From Rosenbergiella collisarenosi (GTDB lineage: Bacteria; Pseudomonadota; Gammaproteobacteria; Enterobacterales; Enterobacteriaceae), in the NCBI RefSeq assembly GCF_018494085.1, contig NZ_JABBFP010000007.1, positions 1 to 64,000 of the forward strand: 64,000 nucleotides of DNA. The letters run 5' to 3'. Under the pieces are notes generated by a model that was given only the letters and a program-made list of their open reading frames with translations, made no database searches and was not told the DNA's origin. Positions 19,441 to 27,333 of this stretch are shown in pieces. Position numbers and translations under genes: made by a program. Numbering within the stretch: position 1 is the stretch's first letter; each line of letters opens with the position of its first letter.

Positions 19441-20532
19441 TTATAGCGTAATTAAGATTGAGTGGTCGGTCGCCGATGCCTCTGTATCGGAGAAGGCAAA
19501 GTGGTTTACCAAAGGTAACTCGGGATTATCAGGCTGCGCAGCTTGACGGCGCTGCTGATGGCCTTGAGAAGAGACATCGACCTCTACCTGGCCGCCTTGG
19601 CTAAGCGTTAAACTCTCTTTTAAGTCATTCGCCGTTTGGTGTAATAACTGCTGTGTCTCAGGCGTATCTGCGCTGATATGAAGCTGTAGAGAACCGTTAT
19701 TAATATGGATGTTGACAGTTAGCGCACCAAGCTCTGCTGGGTGTAGGTGTAATTCAGCACTTTGTAGCTGTTGTGTAAGCTGCCAGGTAACATGTCCATT
19801 CAATGCGCTGACCAACGGCTGTGCATAGCCGCGCTGGTCATGCTCAAGGCTCAGCGACAGAGTAGGCGCTAGCGGCTGGCTAGCTTTTAGCGTAGCGTCA
19901 ACGCTCGCTAAAGAAGGTGTCGTCACTAGCATCGAGGGTTGCTCCTGCAGCCCCGGATCAATCATGGCCGGCGGGTCAAGCGTTATTACGCTGGTGGTTT
20001 GGTTAGTCTCTGCCTGCCCCCTCGCTCCAGAAGCAGAGTCGTAAAGGCTTACCAACGGAGGGTCTAAAGGTGGGATGAAGGAGAGTAGGTTAACCAATGC
20101 CTGCCCATCAGTATCCTCGCGTTGTCTTTTCTCTACCGATTTGCTAGCGCCCTGTGCGACAGGCTCTTGTTGTCCGGTAGCCGTGACTCGAGTTTGTATA
20201 GGCATCATTGTTCCCGGCAGAACAAATAGCGGTACGGCTTGCCCCTCCCCTACGGATTGAGGCAATACATGATTAATCGGCAGCGGCTTGCTATCACCTT
20301 GATAAGCAAACTGGGCTTGAAAGCTATCGATTAACGGTTGCGCATCTGCAGCGGTTAATCGCGACGGTTCAGGCGGTGAGGGCTGGCTTGACGTTGTAGG
20401 TGCCGCATCGCTGTTCTCTAGCTGAAAAGGAGTCGCCACTGGCTCGTCGGTCGCCGATGTTGAGCCGAATTGACCCGATAGCGTGACTCGAGTCACAGAC
20501 GGTATCGATAGGCTTAGCGGCAACGTTGTCAT
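19441..20532 (-). CDS. lafE: Lateral flagellar hook-length control protein LafE (FliK)
   Basis: A 363-residue protein with a low-complexity N-terminal ruler region rich in Ser, Thr, Pro and Gln and a C-terminal FliK substrate-switch domain (about 255-340) containing LQSAELHLHPAELGALTVNIHINNG. It is thought to measure hook length and switch export from hook to filament proteins. The ATG at 20532, four bases after the lafD stop with GGGG upstream, was preferred over a start 66 bases earlier that overlaps lafD. Confidence 0.88.
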   Translation of the reverse strand: MTTLPLSLSIPSVTRVTLSGQFGSTSATDEPVATPFQLENSDAAPTTSSQPSPPEPSRLTAADAQPLIDSFQAQFAYQGDSKPLPINHVLPQSVGEGQAVPLFVLPGTMMPIQTRVTATGQQEPVAQGASKSVEKRQREDTDGQALVNLLSFIPPLDPPLVSLYDSASGARGQAETNQTTSVITLDPPAMIDPGLQEQPSMLVTTPSLASVDATLKASQPLAPTLSLSLEHDQRGYAQPLVSALNGHVTWQLTQQLQSAELHLHPAELGALTVNIHINNGSLQLHISADTPETQQLLHQTANDLKESLTLSQGGQVEVDVSSQGHQQRRQAAQPDNPELPLVNHFAFSDTEASATDHSILITL

Positions 20533-20536
20533 ACCG

Positions 20537-20827
20537 CTACCCCGAAAAACTCTCTGCATCGCCGAAGCTGGCATAAGCCGCCATTGCCTCGCGCTCACAC
20601 AGGGTTTTCTGAATTTTCAGCCACAGACTATCGGCGTGCTGTTGGCACTCTGCTAGCCCAGCTTGGTAACACTCCCGTATCTGCAGGCGATGGTGTTCAG
20701 ATAGCTCGGGCCCACGTAATGCAAACGTTAGCTGCTGGTTCGCAAGAATAAGCTTATCCCAGTCTTGCAGGCGTATTGCCTCGCTCACCGCAGAAAGTAA
20801 CTGTTCAAAGCGCTGCTCATCGACCAT
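20537..20827 (-). CDS. lafD: Lateral flagellar FliT-like export chaperone LafD
   Basis: A 96-residue, mostly helical protein with no membrane segment. Size, position between lafC (FliS) and lafE (FliK), and amphipathic helices fit the FliT chaperone of the filament cap protein. Sequence alone would not prove this, as FliT proteins diverge fast. The ATG at 20827 is one base past the lafC stop. Confidence 0.75.
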   Translation of the reverse strand: MVDEQRFEQLLSAVSEAIRLQDWDKLILANQQLTFALRGPELSEHHRLQIRECYQAGLAECQQHADSLWLKIQKTLCEREAMAAYASFGDAESFSG

Positions 20828-20828
20828 C

Positions 20829-21227
20829 CTATACCGCCATCTCACGCCAGCCGGCTTCGATTTCGGTCAATAAGCGTTCGACTTCAGTGACTTTATCTAC
20901 CGACAGTTGATGACTCGCCTCATACAGGCAACGTACCGCGTAGTCATAAAGACTCGCTAGGTTAGCGGCTAGCTCCCCCCCCTGCTCTATGTTTAACGCG
21001 CTACTTAAGGCATTAAGAATATCGATACAGCGATTAACACTGTGAGCCTTTTGTTCGTAGCGTTTCGCCTGAATATGGCTTTTCGCCCGGACCAATTCGT
21101 CCATTAATCCCTCAAACATGATCAGTACTAACTGATGTGGGGTAGCGGTGGCGACTTGGCGCTCTAAATCGGCAGAGTGGTAGTCGTAACCATCAAGATT
21201 ATCATTACTGTACATAGTCGGGTTCAT
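20829..21227 (-). CDS. lafC: Lateral flagellin export chaperone LafC (FliS)
   Basis: A 132-residue four-helix protein with FliS features: the N-terminal YDYHSADLERQVATATPHQLVLIMFEGL segment (residues 14-41, the family QV..ATPHQLV motif) and a terminal long helix. FliS binds the C-terminus of flagellin and prevents early polymerisation. Its ATG shares one base with the lafB stop codon, which suggests coupling. Confidence 0.92.
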   Translation of the reverse strand: MNPTMYSNDNLDGYDYHSADLERQVATATPHQLVLIMFEGLMDELVRAKSHIQAKRYEQKAHSVNRCIDILNALSSALNIEQGGELAANLASLYDYAVRCLYEASHQLSVDKVTEVERLLTEIEAGWREMAV

Positions 21228-22501
21228 TAACCTAATAAGCTGCTTAAGGTATTGTTCATATCCTGCATCGCACTTTTTAATTTCGTAAACTGCGTTAGAT
21301 AGCGGTTATAAGCATCGTTGTAGCGGGTGGTGATTTTGCTTTGACGGTCGGTAACATCGCTCTGTTGGCGATCTAACACCTCTTGTCGATTTTGCAGTAC
21401 GCCATGGCTACTGCTCAGATAATTATTCATCGATTTATCAATCGTTGAGAGCAGCCCTTGGCTATTAAAAAATTGATTAATCGATTGTGGATTTTTCCCC
21501 AATTGCGTTTTCAGGGTGTCGCTGTTCAGTGTCAGTTTACCGTCTTTATCGGAGGTCAAGCCAAAGCGTGTCATATCGAAGCCATTCGCCGTTGTGCGGA
21601 TCACGCTGTTTAACTCAGTATTCAGCGAGGAGACTAACCCATCGTTGCCGCCAGTGGCCGACCCTTGCGTATCCAGCACTGAGCGTAAACTGTTATACGC
21701 ATCAACGAAGCTCTGAAGGTTTTTCTGGGTGCCGCTGGTATCTGTACCGACCGTCAGGGTTAATGGGGTATCTGCCGCGGTAACGGTTTGTAAATTGATG
21801 GTAACCCCTTCAATCAAGGAATCTAACTTATTAGAGCTGCTGCTGAACGCCAGAGAGCCAATACTCACTTTCGCATCCTTCGCCGCAGAAATCTCTACGC
21901 CTTGGTTCAGTGCCGTCGCAGTTTGGCTGTCCAACTGGCTGGTCGTTAAGGCCAAGGCGTTGGTAACACCGCTTTCGTCGCTACTCAACATCAGCTGGAC
22001 TTTACCGTCGGTTTTAATTAACGAGGCAGTGACGCCGGGGTTACCCGTCGCTTGGTTGACGGCGCCTGCTAAGTCCGCCAATGAGCTGAGCTTGCTCATA
22101 TCGATCGAGATGCTTTTATCTTGGATAGCTAAGGTCAACGACCCCGTCGCCTGTTTGACCATATCATCAGTCAAACCGGTATAAGCCGTCTGCTGGGCCG
22201 AGGCGAGCTGGCTGACGCTGAGTGAATAGGTCCCGCGACTGGCTTGCGAAGTGGTCGTCGCTGTCGCCACCGTCGATTGACTTAGGGTGGCAGAGTTGAC
22301 CAACATCCCTTGCGTCGAACTATTTAGGCTAGCTAGACTGCTACGAAAGGTAGTGAGGGACGTTTTTAATTTGTTGAGGTTATTGCTCTGCGTAGTCAGT
22401 GAGCTTTGCTGTTTGGTGGCTGCACTTTGCGACGCTTGAATATCATATCCGGCCATTTGCGTCGCGAGGGTTTGCGGATCAAGAGAACTGATATCGGTCA
22501 T
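21227..22501 (-). CDS. lafB: Lateral flagellar filament cap protein LafB (FliD)
   Basis: A 424-residue filament cap protein that folds exported flagellin at the tip. It has coiled-coil ends (residues 20-60 and 370-420) and a central Ser/Thr-rich domain; SLDPQTLATQMAGYDIQASQ and the terminal RQSKITTRYNDAYNRYLTQFTKL fit FliD. It is the first gene of lafBCDEFSTU-yafL and has a perfect sigma54 promoter 65 bases upstream. Confidence 0.93.
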   Translation of the reverse strand: MTDISSLDPQTLATQMAGYDIQASQSAATKQQSSLTTQSNNLNKLKTSLTTFRSSLASLNSSTQGMLVNSATLSQSTVATATTTSQASRGTYSLSVSQLASAQQTAYTGLTDDMVKQATGSLTLAIQDKSISIDMSKLSSLADLAGAVNQATGNPGVTASLIKTDGKVQLMLSSDESGVTNALALTTSQLDSQTATALNQGVEISAAKDAKVSIGSLAFSSSSNKLDSLIEGVTINLQTVTAADTPLTLTVGTDTSGTQKNLQSFVDAYNSLRSVLDTQGSATGGNDGLVSSLNTELNSVIRTTANGFDMTRFGLTSDKDGKLTLNSDTLKTQLGKNPQSINQFFNSQGLLSTIDKSMNNYLSSSHGVLQNRQEVLDRQQSDVTDRQSKITTRYNDAYNRYLTQFTKLKSAMQDMNNTLSSLLG

Positions 22502-22566
22502 GGTGGTTATACCCGCTTGTAAGACTCATCAACATGCCGTGGCATCGGCTTCACAAGCCTCTGATA

Positions 22567-22582
22567 AGCAACAATCGTGCCA
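22567..22582 (-). promoter_or_regulatory. Sigma54 promoter of the lafB operon
   Basis: On the minus strand TGGCACGATTGTTGCT matches the sigma54 consensus TGGCACGNNNNTTGCW at every fixed position, with the required 10 bases between GG (-24) and GC (-12). The expected start is near base 22556, giving a leader of about 55 bases to the lafB ATG. LafK, encoded in the same locus, is the natural activator. Confidence 0.88.
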
Positions 22583-22583
22583 A

Positions 22584-22613
22584 CTTATCAAGCGCCGCAT
22601 TATGGTTGATAAG
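22584..22613. repeat. Inverted repeat next to the lafB sigma54 promoter
   Basis: CTTATCAA (22584-22591) and TTGATAAG (22606-22613) form an 8-bp dyad with a 14-base spacer, directly upstream of the -24 element. A further TGATAAG at 22562-22568, on the other side of the promoter, pairs with the same arm. It could be a LafK or repressor site; there is no direct proof. Confidence 0.45.
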
Positions 22614-22645
22614 AAACGACAAAGCGGAAGAGGATCTTCCGCTTT
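22613..22645 (-). terminator. Hairpin terminator after the lateral flagellin gene
   Basis: AAAGCGGAAGA (22621-22631) and TCTTCCGCTTT (22635-22645) form an 11-bp stem with a 3-base loop, 47 bases past the lafA stop. On the minus strand it is followed by GTCGTTTCTT, an imperfect T-tract. This would separate abundant flagellin mRNA from the lafB operon. Confidence 0.65.
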
Positions 22646-22691
22646 ATTGATGAAGAGGAAAGCCGAGGGTCACTCCCTCTTACTAGAGTAC

Positions 22692-23615
22692 TTAGCCCAA
22701 GATGCTCATTACTAGGCTCGACATGCTGTTCGACTGCTTAAGCATCGAGGTGCTGGTTTGTGCTAGCATTTGGCTGCGAGTCATTTTCGACGCTTCCGAC
22801 GCGAAGTCCGCATCTTGGATGTTACCCAGCGCTTGATCGGTATTGTCTTTCATATTGGTCAGGTTAGCCGAGGCATGGCTAAGACCATTGATGGATGCCC
22901 CAAAAGAAGAACGTAGGCTAGAAACGTTATCTAACGCGGTGTTCAAAGTATCAATTAGGGTGTTAGCTTTGGTCGTGCCCGATACAGCATCAACGTTATT
23001 CGTGGTATCAGCAGCGGTATCTTGAACGCTAGCGGAAGATAATGCATTGATACTGGTGAATACGTTTTTCAGTTGAGCTGAAACATCGACTTTGGTGGTT
23101 TCACCACTTTCAGAGCCGGTTTGGAAGGTCATCGCTGTACCCATTTTCGCGGTAGCGGTGGTAGTAGTTGCACCATTAGCGTCCTTGCCAGTCGTATCAC
23201 TAAATAGCTTATTTCCTGCATAGGACGTGTTGCCCATAATGCTGGATAACTCAGTATTCAGGCTCGTTAACTCGGTATCGATCGCCTTACGGCTATCCGC
23301 GGTATTGGTATCCGTTGCACCTTGGGTCGCTAGGTCTTTCATGCGGTACATGATATTACTCACTTCATCCATCGCCCCTTCACCGGTCTGCAGCATGGTT
23401 GAGGCATCCGCGATATTACGCTGCGCGACGGCCATACCATTGGTTTGACCTTGTAGACGGGTCGCCACTTGTAAGCCAGCCGCATCGTCAGATGCTTTAT
23501 TGATGCGCTTACCCGTACCGAGATGTTCCATCGCGCTCGATAACGTAGAGTTCGCTTTTTGTAGTGCATTACTGGCAGACATCGCGGATGAGTTAGTAAA
23601 TAGTGTAATAGCCAT
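22692..23615 (-). CDS. lafA: Lateral flagellin LafA (FliC type)
   Basis: A 307-residue flagellin. The N-terminal D0/D1 region (TNSSAMSASNALQKANSTLSSAMEHLGTGKRINKASDDAAGLQ, given here as positions 8-50) and the C-terminal D1/D0 region ending SLVMSILG are clearly flagellin; the central variable part (about 140-215) is short and Thr/Ala-rich, so the filament surface domains are minimal. It has its own ribosome site (AAAGGAG) and a terminator, and is flanked by lafW and lafB. Confidence 0.95.
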   Translation of the reverse strand: MAITLFTNSSAMSASNALQKANSTLSSAMEHLGTGKRINKASDDAAGLQVATRLQGQTNGMAVAQRNIADASTMLQTGEGAMDEVSNIMYRMKDLATQGATDTNTADSRKAIDTELTSLNTELSSIMGNTSYAGNKLFSDTTGKDANGATTTTATAKMGTAMTFQTGSESGETTKVDVSAQLKNVFTSINALSSASVQDTAADTTNNVDAVSGTTKANTLIDTLNTALDNVSSLRSSFGASINGLSHASANLTNMKDNTDQALGNIQDADFASEASKMTRSQMLAQTSTSMLKQSNSMSSLVMSILG

Positions 23616-23660
23616 CTAGCGGCTCCTTTAAAAGTGGACGATGAGTGATAACAAAAGTTA

Positions 23661-23687
23661 ATAACGACTGTCGTCCGGTAAAAATAA
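23661..23687 (-). promoter_or_regulatory. Weak candidate sigma28 (LafS) promoter of lafA
   Basis: In the 92-base gap upstream of lafA, TTATTTTT, 11 bases, then GTCGTTAT gives 5 of 8 matches in each half to the E. coli FliA consensus (TAAAGTTT-N11-GCCGATAA). No sigma54 site is present in this gap, so a LafS promoter is expected, but this match is loose. Confidence 0.3.
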
Positions 23688-23707
23688 AGGGCTAGCGTAA
23701 AATTATT

Positions 23708-24724
23708 TTATTTCCCTACCATCAGCTGCTGTACCACGGCTTGCGGTAAATGAGCTTGGCACTGCAAGGCTTGATTTAATCCGCGAAAACTACCGTGGCT
23801 TGCCGCCAACTGTTGGCGTATCTGTTTTGCTAAACGTAATGCCTGCTGGCTCTCCAGCGAACTGTTATGTTGCGTCAGTTGACGGTCAACCTGCTGGCGT
23901 TGTTGTTGTAGCTTTTGACGTTCCTGCTGTAAATAGCGTAGCGCCTGATCGGCGCTCAATCCGGCGACGCGCGTATTTCCGTCTAATAGCTGCTGTAATT
24001 GCTGCTCGAAGCAGGCGATAGGTAATGGCTGTAGCAACGTTAAACTATCCGCGGCAAAGCAACCACCACCGCCTCGCACCACCCAGCTCGCCAGTTGCGG
24101 CCAACGGCTCTCAGGTAGGGTGAAGACGAGACGCTGCTGAGGAAGATCGTAGACCGCCCATATTGATAGCTGACCTAACGCTCGATTTAACGCAAAAATT
24201 CGCTGCATCAATGGCATATCGGGAGTTATCACTAAGGAGACCCAGCGTCGAAATGTTCCCTCGCCTAAGCCAAAGGTGATAATTTCTCGCTGATCGGTAA
24301 AGAGTAAGGCTTCTAATGCTGCGCAATGGAAAACGATCTGAGCAGGCCTATCGACGCACGCGTGGAAGTTTCGATCCACCGTACCGCCGGATTGCCGTAT
24401 GCGGCGTTCTAACAGTTGCCGAGTGCGCCGTAATTGGGCGTGTCGCATATCGCGGCTCATCGGCTGCGCTAAGCCCCTTAACGAGGACTCCGTTTCTACC
24501 AAGTAATCGGCAGCACGCTGCACCGCGGTGATTTGTTGATTAAGCTGGGTATTAAAGCGCTGCGGATCGCGGCTAATGAATAACTCATCGGGAAACCGCA
24601 ATGCACGATGGGGAGCCGCAACACGCTCAAGTAACTCATTGGAGGTCGACGCCGCGGGCAAGTGCGGCGTACTGTCACCGCTAAGCGGACGATGGAATGT
24701 GCCTGAAGAGAGGGGTGATAACAT
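23708..24724 (-). CDS. lafW: Lateral flagellar protein LafW, putative hook-associated protein
   Basis: A 338-residue protein in the position of lafW, between lfgL and lafA. No catalytic motif or membrane segment is evident. Residues about 60-95 (QQITAVQRAADYLVETESSLRGLA) and the Gln/Leu-rich C-terminal helix (270-325) look like the coiled-coil ends of flagellin or hook-associated proteins, while the middle is unlike them. The role is unproven; in other Flag-2 loci it is labelled a hook-associated protein. The ATG is two bases after the lfgL stop, so it is part of the lfg operon. No lafZ-like gene is present. Confidence 0.65.
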   Translation of the reverse strand: MLSPLSSGTFHRPLSGDSTPHLPAASTSNELLERVAAPHRALRFPDELFISRDPQRFNTQLNQQITAVQRAADYLVETESSLRGLAQPMSRDMRHAQLRRTRQLLERRIRQSGGTVDRNFHACVDRPAQIVFHCAALEALLFTDQREIITFGLGEGTFRRWVSLVITPDMPLMQRIFALNRALGQLSIWAVYDLPQQRLVFTLPESRWPQLASWVVRGGGGCFAADSLTLLQPLPIACFEQQLQQLLDGNTRVAGLSADQALRYLQQERQKLQQQRQQVDRQLTQHNSSLESQQALRLAKQIRQQLAASHGSFRGLNQALQCQAHLPQAVVQQLMVGK

Positions 24725-24726
24725 GA

Positions 24727-25617
24727 TTAAATCACATCAAACATGGAAAACTGGTTCATTAAGCCATACGCCTTACTGCTGTACTCGACGGTCTTTAGCC
24801 AAGATTGTAGCTGAAGTGTCGTTTCTGCGGTATCCGGGCTTTGTAATTGGTTCAGTACTTCGCTGTTCGCCGCCGTCAGATCGGTATACATATCCGTGAG
24901 CTGGGTCAGTTGATTTTGGCGGCTACCGATAGAGCCTCTCGCACTCCCCACCTTAGCAGATACCTCGCTACTCTGTTGTAGTAGGGTTGAGAGCGTCGTG
25001 CTATCCGGCGAGGCGCTACTGGTCGACTGAGCGAGCTGGCTAAGGCTGTTGATAAAACGTAATGGATCGTCATTGGCGGCAAACAGCGTACTCACATCTG
25101 TACTCCCACTGATGCTTTGCTGCTGCCCAACTTGGACACTCACCCCTTCCTGATTCCCCTGCCATTGATATTTTCCCGCGACTTTGGTTACAGGAGGATT
25201 ATCCCGATTCGTCCCGGCAAAAATATAATGCCCTTCTGCGTCTTGGCTATTCAGGAGGTTAACCATACCTTCGGTTAGGGTTGAGAGCTGAGTCGTGAAG
25301 TCCGTCGACGATTTTGTCGCAGTATTCATGCTGCGCAGTTGGTCTTGTAGCGATAGAACCAGGTCACTCATGCTACTGAGTAAGGTGTCTTGCTGAGTCA
25401 GTGCGTCATTCGCCGTAGTAATATTTTTCTGGTATTGACTCGTGGTAGCTTGTTGCTGTGTTAGCAGTGCTACACGCTTGGCATTTAGCGGGTCTTCTGA
25501 AGGAAGTGTCTGCTTTTGCTGCGTCGCAAGCTGATCTTGGTACTTCTGTATTTGGGTATTACCCGTTTCTAATGTCGTCAACATTCTTTGTGGCTGACTA
25601 AGACTACTAATGCGCAT
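24727..25617 (-). CDS. lfgL: Lateral flagellar hook-filament junction protein LfgL (FlgL)
   Basis: A 296-residue FlgL (HAP3) protein with flagellin-like N-terminal helix MRISSLSQPQRMLTTLE and C-terminal helix, plus the family segment GHYIFAGTNRDNPPV near 145. It joins the hook cap protein FlgK to the flagellin filament. It lies 13 bases after lfgK and is followed directly by lafW. Confidence 0.92.
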   Translation of the reverse strand: MRISSLSQPQRMLTTLETGNTQIQKYQDQLATQQKQTLPSEDPLNAKRVALLTQQQATTSQYQKNITTANDALTQQDTLLSSMSDLVLSLQDQLRSMNTATKSSTDFTTQLSTLTEGMVNLLNSQDAEGHYIFAGTNRDNPPVTKVAGKYQWQGNQEGVSVQVGQQQSISGSTDVSTLFAANDDPLRFINSLSQLAQSTSSASPDSTTLSTLLQQSSEVSAKVGSARGSIGSRQNQLTQLTDMYTDLTAANSEVLNQLQSPDTAETTLQLQSWLKTVEYSSKAYGLMNQFSMFDVI

Positions 25618-25630
25618 GACGAGCCCCCTA

Positions 25631-26962
25631 CTAGCTGAAAATAGTCAGCAAGTCGCTGAATAACTGGTTACCTACCGACATCACTTTCATGTTGGCTTGA
25701 TAAGATTGTAGGTAGGTCTGCAAATTAACCGCCTCTTCATCTTTATTGACTGCGCTTAAGTTATCGCGCTGCTGTTGCCACTGCTGGTTGACGGCGCTGG
25801 CAACGGAGAGTTGGTTGCTGCTTTGGCTATTGGCGAGTGCCAAATTGCTCGTTATCGCCGAGGCTGAGTCGTTGATCTCACTCTTAGCCCGTAACCCGGT
25901 TAATGCCGCCAGATTATCACCGTTGGCTGGGCTCTTTTTATCCAGCGACAGCCCCAGCTGCGCAGGTGTCAAGGCGGTGGTCGACAAGTGTGCGACGCCA
26001 GCGTTATCGGTAGTGAAACTAAATAGTGCGGCACCACTTTCCCCCTGAAGATCGTAGCCTTTTGCAAGCGTTTCATTCACTTGACTGCTTACCGATTTCA
26101 TTAAGCCTGTTACCTGTGTCTGCAAGGGAGTGAGCACCTGCTGCTGATAATCAGACAAGGCGCCCAGCTGGCCGCCGATCGCGGTTGAGAGCATGGAGGA
26201 CTTTTGCTCAAAATCGACCTGTAACTGGCCTGTTGTTTGTGAATTCTGACTCACAGAAATCACTGCTGCTTGCTTACCCTCGACCAGTTTTAGGCCTTGC
26301 GTTGTCAGGGTGTAGCTACCGGTATCTGTCTTCTCTACCGATACGGCCATGAGTCCACTTAAGGTCTTGACCTGCTGATCGCGTTGGTCCTGTAAACTAT
26401 TACTTTCCGATCCCGCCCCTAAGTGCTCGATCTGCTGATTGAGATCGGCTATCTGCGCCGTTAATTGATTCACTTGCTGAGTCGTTGACACCTGTTGCTG
26501 ACGAATACTCGTTTGTTGGTCCGCAACTGTGGCACTGGTTTGCGAGAGCCCATTAGCCAAGCTCGTCGCACTTGTCATCAGTTGTTGTCGATACGCAGTG
26601 GAATCGGGCTGATTCGTGAGGGCGCTGAGCGAATTAAAAAAGGAGGTCAATAGCGTCGAGGGTTGTGAGGCGCTTGACGAGATAACCTTTTCTAACGATG
26701 TCCCCCAGCTATTCAGCGATTGATAGTAACCGACTGAACTCTCGGTTCGCCACAACGCCTGATTAAGGCTTTGGTCGGTGATCCTGCTAGGGTCACTGGT
26801 TCTAACGCCATTCCCCACAGAAGCGGCCATTGTCGCACTTTGGGTGATCTGCTGGCGCGAGTAACCGGCGGTTTGCTGATTAGCAATATTTCCTGCCGCC
26901 ACAGAAAGCTGATTCTGGGCGGCCTGTGCGCCTTGGGCCGCTATGTTGAAAAGATTCATCAT
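25631..26962 (-). CDS. lfgK: Lateral flagellar hook-filament junction protein LfgK (FlgK)
   Basis: A 443-residue FlgK (HAP1). The N-terminus LFNIAAQGAQAAQNQLSVAAGNIANQQTAGYSRQ (from residue 4) is the standard rod/hook family motif, and the C-terminus VNLQTYLQSYQANMKVMSVGNQLFSDLLTIF is the matching helix. Shorter than E. coli FlgK (547), so the outer domains are reduced. Two adjacent ATG codons are possible starts; the first overlaps the lfgJ stop. Confidence 0.93.
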   Translation of the reverse strand: MMNLFNIAAQGAQAAQNQLSVAAGNIANQQTAGYSRQQITQSATMAASVGNGVRTSDPSRITDQSLNQALWRTESSVGYYQSLNSWGTSLEKVISSSASQPSTLLTSFFNSLSALTNQPDSTAYRQQLMTSATSLANGLSQTSATVADQQTSIRQQQVSTTQQVNQLTAQIADLNQQIEHLGAGSESNSLQDQRDQQVKTLSGLMAVSVEKTDTGSYTLTTQGLKLVEGKQAAVISVSQNSQTTGQLQVDFEQKSSMLSTAIGGQLGALSDYQQQVLTPLQTQVTGLMKSVSSQVNETLAKGYDLQGESGAALFSFTTDNAGVAHLSTTALTPAQLGLSLDKKSPANGDNLAALTGLRAKSEINDSASAITSNLALANSQSSNQLSVASAVNQQWQQQRDNLSAVNKDEEAVNLQTYLQSYQANMKVMSVGNQLFSDLLTIFS

Positions 26963-27333
26963 CGGTCTTTATCCGTTTTTTTCGGTTCTATCGGTAAAGA
27001 ACGACCTACTTGCCCTGATTCTGAAGGGGAAGCGGGTGGAGAAAGCTGTTTAACGATCATTTCCGCCAATCCGGTTGAATGGGTGGCGGCCAAGTCTGCG
27101 CTGAGTTGATCGTCGTAAAAATCTCGCCACATGGTCTGTTGTTTGCTATCAAACGGAGAATCTTTCGCCAAGGCTTCCGTTGCTTGCCGCATCTCTTTAA
27201 TCATCTGCCGAAGAAACTGGTTTTCGAACTGTTCCGCCGCTTGTTGCAATGAATGGGGTTTTCGTTGGTCCCCAATATCACCTGGTAACAGGGCATCGGT
27301 GATACCCATTGAGGATGTTATTGATGATGTCAT
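26959..27333 (-). CDS. lfgJ: Single-domain rod-cap scaffold protein LfgJ (FlgJ N-terminal domain only)
   Basis: A 124-residue FlgJ with only the rod-scaffold domain ([28 protein letters not shown] near residues 27-54, [26 protein letters not shown] near 71-96). E. coli FlgJ (313 residues) carries an additional C-terminal muramidase that opens the cell wall for the rod; it is absent here, and the stop codon is followed at once by lfgK. The wall-cutting job must be done by another protein; the YafL-like hydrolase of this locus is a candidate. ATGA overlap with lfgI. Confidence 0.92.
   Translation of the reverse strand: MTSSITSSMGITDALLPGDIGDQRKPHSLQQAAEQFENQFLRQMIKEMRQATEALAKDSPFDSKQQTMWRDFYDDQLSADLAATHSTGLAEMIVKQLSPPASPSESGQVGRSLPIEPKKTDKDR

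Noticed and set aside
22534-22545. ATGCC-GT-GGCAT hairpin in the lafB leader
   Set aside because: Five base pairs with a two-base loop is too weak to support a regulatory claim.
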